Assembly: GCA_965249895.1 (NCBI GenBank)
Contig: CBDFNC010000005.1
Location: forward strand, 1,736,001-1,800,000
Reading direction: 5' to 3'
Source of the DNA: CBDFNC01 sp965249895
Lineage (GTDB): Bacteria; Pseudomonadota; Gammaproteobacteria; Enterobacterales; CBDFNC01
Length of the DNA: 64,000 bases
Shown here: positions 61,360-64,000 of the stretch, in pieces
Numbering within the stretch: the stretch's first letter is position 1
Layout: every line of letters starts with the position of its first letter
Program-made: the position numbers and the translations under genes
The notes under the pieces: generated by a model
Seen by the model: the letters and a program-made list of their open reading frames with translations, nothing else
Databases searched by the model: none
Told to the model about the DNA's origin: nothing

Positions 61360-62704
61360 TCCACTAACCATAATCGTGATTGACGATGATAACGCTGTCC
61401 TAAAATCGCTGCAGCAAACCCTTGAGCTGGAAGAATATCAGGTAAGGGGTTTCAACAGCGCCAAGCAAGCCCTGAGCAGCATTACAGCAAACCAGAACCT
61501 GGTGGTGATCACAGATATAAATATGCCGGAAATGGATGGCTTGGCATTTCTTAAACTGGCGCTAAACCTAGATCCTGGCCTTCCCGTCATTATGTTAACC
61601 GGACATGGAAATATTGAAACCGCAGTAGCAGCGATGCGTACCGGCGCCTATGACTTTTTGGAGAAACCCTTTTCCACCGAGCATTTGCTGGATATAGTAA
61701 AACGAGCGGCGGAGAAACGTAGCCTGATCCTGGAGAATCAGGCATTAAAAGTAGAGCTGGAAGCCCAGAGCGGCCCAGGTCCCAGGATCCTGGGGAATTC
61801 ACCGCAAATTAAACAGCTAAGAAGAGTGCTCTCTCATATCAAAGATGCCCCCGCTGATGTCCTGCTGCAAGGGGAAACCGGCACGGGAAAAGATTTGGTG
61901 GCGCGCTTCCTCCACGATCACAGCAAACGAGCTGCTCACCCCTTTGTCGCCATTAATTGCGGCGCGGTCCCTGAAACCATGATAGAGAGTGAGCTGTTTG
62001 GCCATGAAGCGGGCGCGTTTACCGGCGCACTGAAGCGACGGATAGGTAAGCTGGCTTATGCCCATAAAGGCACCTTGTTCCTGGACGAAATCGAAAGTAT
62101 GCCCATAACGCTGCAGATCAAATTATTGCGGGTACTGGAAGAGCGTATCGTTGAACCTCTTGGCACCAATAAAGCCATTAACCTGGATATTAGGGTAATT
62201 GCCGCCACTAAGGCAGATTTACAAAGCTTAAGTGCCCAGGGCCTGTTTCGCAGCGATCTGTACTACCGCTTAAATGTGGTCAGTGTTCAAATCCCGCCGT
62301 TGCGAGACAGAACGGAAGACTTGCCTCTACTACTGGAAAACTTTGTCCGTGTGGCCAGCAGCCGTTACCAAATCGATCCCCCCGCCATTCCCCTGTCCCG
62401 CCATCAGGCACTGAAACAGCACAACTGGCCAGGTAACGTGCGTGAATTAAGAAACCTGGCGGAACGCTTTGTGTTAATGGGAGATCAGGCAGAGTTGCTG
62501 GCGCCGGGGATGAATAACGGACAAGTCGAAGACTTAAGCCTTATTGAACAGGTCGCCAGATTTGAAAGAACCTTACTTAGTGATGCATTAAGGCAACACC
62601 AGGGTCGCCTTAAAGATGTTCAGTACTCCCTTGGGCTCGCTCGTAAGACCTTGTATGAAAAGATGAAAAAATATAATTTGGAGAAAGACGACTACAAAGA
62701 GTAA
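61352..62704 (+). CDS. dctD: Sigma54-dependent response regulator DctD
   Basis: Activates sigma54 promoters for C4-dicarboxylate uptake when phosphorylated by DctB. The 450-residue protein has a receiver domain with the acidic pair DDD at 11-13 and phospho-acceptor Asp55 (ITDINMPEMDG), an AAA+ domain with Walker A GETGTGK at 174-180 and GAFTGA at 221-226 (the sigma54 contact), Walker B TLFLDEIES, and a Fis-type helix-turn-helix at the end (RLKDVQYSLGLARKTLYEKM). All needed motifs are intact. Its likely target is the promoter before dctP. Confidence 0.94.
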   Translation: MNDPLTIIVIDDDNAVLKSLQQTLELEEYQVRGFNSAKQALSSITANQNLVVITDINMPEMDGLAFLKLALNLDPGLPVIMLTGHGNIETAVAAMRTGAYDFLEKPFSTEHLLDIVKRAAEKRSLILENQALKVELEAQSGPGPRILGNSPQIKQLRRVLSHIKDAPADVLLQGETGTGKDLVARFLHDHSKRAAHPFVAINCGAVPETMIESELFGHEAGAFTGALKRRIGKLAYAHKGTLFLDEIESMPITLQIKLLRVLEERIVEPLGTNKAINLDIRVIAATKADLQSLSAQGLFRSDLYYRLNVVSVQIPPLRDRTEDLPLLLENFVRVASSRYQIDPPAIPLSRHQALKQHNWPGNVRELRNLAERFVLMGDQAELLAPGMNNGQVEDLSLIEQVARFERTLLSDALRQHQGRLKDVQYSLGLARKTLYEKMKKYNLEKDDYKE

Positions 62705-62716
62705 TCCAGTAAACAA

Positions 62717-62738
62717 AATGGGTGGACACCCACCCATT
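62717..62738. promoter_or_regulatory. Palindrome downstream of dctD, terminator or DctD enhancer
   Basis: Perfect 9-bp arms AATGGGTGG/CCACCCATT around ACAC, 12 nt past the dctD stop. No T-run follows, and it is about 135-155 bp upstream of the predicted dctP transcription start, where a DctD enhancer would be expected. Confidence 0.5.
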
Positions 62739-62843
62739 CGTGAGTAAGAAATGGGCTAATCCCCCCCCTTTTTAATCCCGGCAGCAGCCAGTACTCATAA
62801 CGGAAACATTTACATAACAATAACTTAAATTAATTTTAAATAA

Positions 62844-62860
62844 TTGGCATCAAACTTGCT
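62844..62860 (+). promoter_or_regulatory. Sigma54 (RpoN) promoter of dctP
   Basis: TTGGCATCAAACTTGCT matches YTGGCACGRNNNTTGCW at 12 of 14 defined positions, GG and GC exactly 10 nt apart. It lies 43 nt before the dctP ATG. With the sigma54 activator DctD encoded directly upstream, DctD control is the natural inference. Confidence 0.85.
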
Positions 62861-62902
62861 CCCTTATGCAACGAATACAACCAAAACATAAGGAATGATG
62901 TT

Positions 62903-63886
62903 ATGAAACTACTCGCCCTTGCTGCCCTAGGCGCCGGACTAGCCCTCAACAGCCTAGCGACAGCTGCCAGTCCTATTGAAATCAAGTTCTCTCATGTGGT
63001 AACGGAAAACACCCCCAAAGGCCAGATGGCACTGAAATTTAAAGAGCTGGTTGAGCAAAAACTGCCGGGCAAGGTAGAAGTAAAGATCTACCCGAACTCC
63101 CAGCTGTTTGGCGACAACAAGGTATTGGAAGCCATGTTGCTGGGAGATGTAGAAATTGCCGCCCCTTCCCTGTCTAAATTACGTAAATATACCAAGCAAT
63201 TACAGGTGTTTGACCTGCCATTTCTGTTCCAGGACATGCAGGCTGTAGATCGTTTCCAGCAGGGTCCTGAAGGTCAGAAACTGTTGACCTCACTGGAGAA
63301 AAAAGGCCTGGTGGGCCTGGGTTACTTACACAACGGAATGAAGCAGCTATCCGCATCCCACCAGTTAAAAGTGCCTGAAGACGCCAAAGGGAAGAAATTC
63401 CGTATTATGTCTTCAGATGTATTGGCAGCCCAATTCCAGGTACTGGATGCCGTCCCGTTGAAAAAACCTTTCTCTGAAGTCTTTACCTTGCTGCAAACCA
63501 AAGCTATCGATGGACAGGAAAATACCTGGTCAAATATCTACTCGAAGAAATTCTTCGAGGTTCAGCCCCATATCACTGCATCCAACCACGGCGTGTTGGA
63601 TTACATAGTGATTACATCCGCTGAATTCTGGCAGGGACTGCCACAAGATATTCGCGCAGATGTGAAAGCCAGTCTGGATCAAGCCATTAAACACGGTAAT
63701 CAGGTGGCGGCAGATAAAGCCAATATCGATAAACAGACCATCATCGCCTCTGGTCGTAGCCAGGTGCTGGAGCTGACTGCTCAGGAAAGGCAGCAGTGGG
63801 TTGAAGCAATGAAACCTGTATGGAAACAGTTTGAAGACCAGATAGGTAAAGACATTATTGCAGCGGCCGTCGCAGCAAACAAGTAA
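62903..63886 (+). CDS. dctP: TRAP transporter C4-dicarboxylate-binding protein DctP
   Basis: Periplasmic solute receptor of a TRAP uptake system. The 327-residue protein has a signal peptide (cleavage near ATA, residue 22) and the DctP fold with the family motifs IKFSHVVTENTPKGQ near 27, YPNSQLFGDNKVLEAMLLG, KFRIMSSDV (the carboxylate-binding Arg) and TLLQTKAIDGQENTWSNI. This last segment includes the usual substrate-contact Asn. A DctQ gene follows after a hairpin. Regulation by DctBD through the sigma54 promoter upstream fits. Confidence 0.95.
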   Translation: MKLLALAALGAGLALNSLATAASPIEIKFSHVVTENTPKGQMALKFKELVEQKLPGKVEVKIYPNSQLFGDNKVLEAMLLGDVEIAAPSLSKLRKYTKQLQVFDLPFLFQDMQAVDRFQQGPEGQKLLTSLEKKGLVGLGYLHNGMKQLSASHQLKVPEDAKGKKFRIMSSDVLAAQFQVLDAVPLKKPFSEVFTLLQTKAIDGQENTWSNIYSKKFFEVQPHITASNHGVLDYIVITSAEFWQGLPQDIRADVKASLDQAIKHGNQVAADKANIDKQTIIASGRSQVLELTAQERQQWVEAMKPVWKQFEDQIGKDIIAAAVAANK

Positions 63887-63894
63887 CCCCCATA

Positions 63895-63930
63895 GGGCGC
63901 CCAATAATAACAAGCAAGGAACGGGCGCCC
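63895..63930 (+). promoter_or_regulatory. Intercistronic stem-loop between dctP and dctQ
   Basis: Two copies of the self-complementary GGGCGCCC (63895-63902 and 63923-63930) can pair around a 20-nt loop. No T-run follows. It may protect the dctP mRNA 3' end or attenuate read-through to the membrane genes, giving excess binding protein. Confidence 0.5.
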
Positions 63931-63947
63931 AAGGAAAGAGGTAGAAC

Positions 63948-64000
63948 ATGTTAGCTAAGTTTTTTTCTCGACTCGAAGAGAGCCTTATTGGTTTATTGCT
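63948..64000 (+). CDS. dctQ: TRAP transporter small permease DctQ, start only
   Basis: The first 17 codons (MLAKFFSRLEESLIGLL) run into the window edge. A GAGG site precedes the ATG. A short amphipathic start leading into a hydrophobic helix, directly after dctP, is the normal beginning of the TRAP small membrane subunit. The assignment rests mainly on position. Confidence 0.75.
   Translation, partial: MLAKFFSRLEESLIGLL

Noticed and set aside
62759..62768. Run of C followed by T as terminator of dctD
   Set aside because: No stem precedes the T stretch closely enough; it is a homopolymer tract only.

Overview
The window is chromosomal DNA from a marine-type gammaproteobacterium. Gene content fits Alteromonadales close to Colwellia/Thalassomonas: a TIGR03899 protein, a TIGR04219 outer-membrane protein, ZrgA, a DUF6776 gene between erpA and hemL, and a LuxR/HapR-type TetR regulator next to hpt. 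The block mrcB-hrpB-thpR-sfsA-dksA-gluQ-pcnB-folK-panB-panC-...-yadH-yadG-hpt keeps the Escherichia coli gene order. The genus assignment is inference from gene content only.

Layout. 0-8 kb: the end of a probable NRPS/PKS region (type II thioesterase), then on the minus strand a murein endopeptidase (mepM-like), a SnoaL-like secreted protein, a TRIC-type membrane protein and an RND efflux pair. 8-13 kb: erpA, a DUF6776 gene and hemL, followed by a decayed GH2 beta-mannosidase. 13-20 kb: a GNAT gene, a small membrane protein, an OmpA-like lipoprotein, PBP1b (mrcB) and hrpB. 20-31 kb: the conserved thpR-to-hpt block and the LuxR/HapR homologue. 31-36 kb: an orphan PTS IIB-like protein with no catalytic Cys, ubiX, mpl, ppa, a tandem array between mpl and ppa, and small secreted proteins. 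37-42 kb: a zinc-linked operon (ytfJ, a small His/Cys protein, zrgA, ABC ATPase, FtsX-type permease, DUF3299) with a Zur-box-like site upstream. 43-55.5 kb: a sulfate assimilation cluster, all on the minus strand (cysJIH, a CBS gene, cysG, cysDN, an SLC13 permease, cysC, cysQ). 55.6-59.3 kb: outer-membrane protein, DUF2333, PCuAC copper chaperone, and phage-shock genes pspA, pspC and pspG behind a sigma54-type promoter. 59.5-64 kb: dctB-dctD and the TRAP operon dctP-dctQ (cut by the window edge), also behind a sigma54-type promoter.

The most distinctive structure is a recurring pattern of short tandem duplications at gene ends. The mpl-ppa gap holds about 5.5 copies of a ~120-bp unit whose minus strand repeats a degenerate copy of the mpl start. 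The cysC-cysQ junction holds four ~55-bp copies of what looks like an ancestral overlap of the cysC stop with the cysQ start. Smaller cases lie in the beta-mannosidase relic (33 bp twice), in zrgA (His/Asp repeat) and beside ubiX. Other leads are a likely AUU start for pcnB, an unlisted 30-residue membrane protein, a candidate sRNA with its own terminator, and a REP palindrome beside the relic of a REP-associated transposase. I found no tRNA, rRNA, CRISPR array, intact insertion sequence or obviously new multigene defence system.
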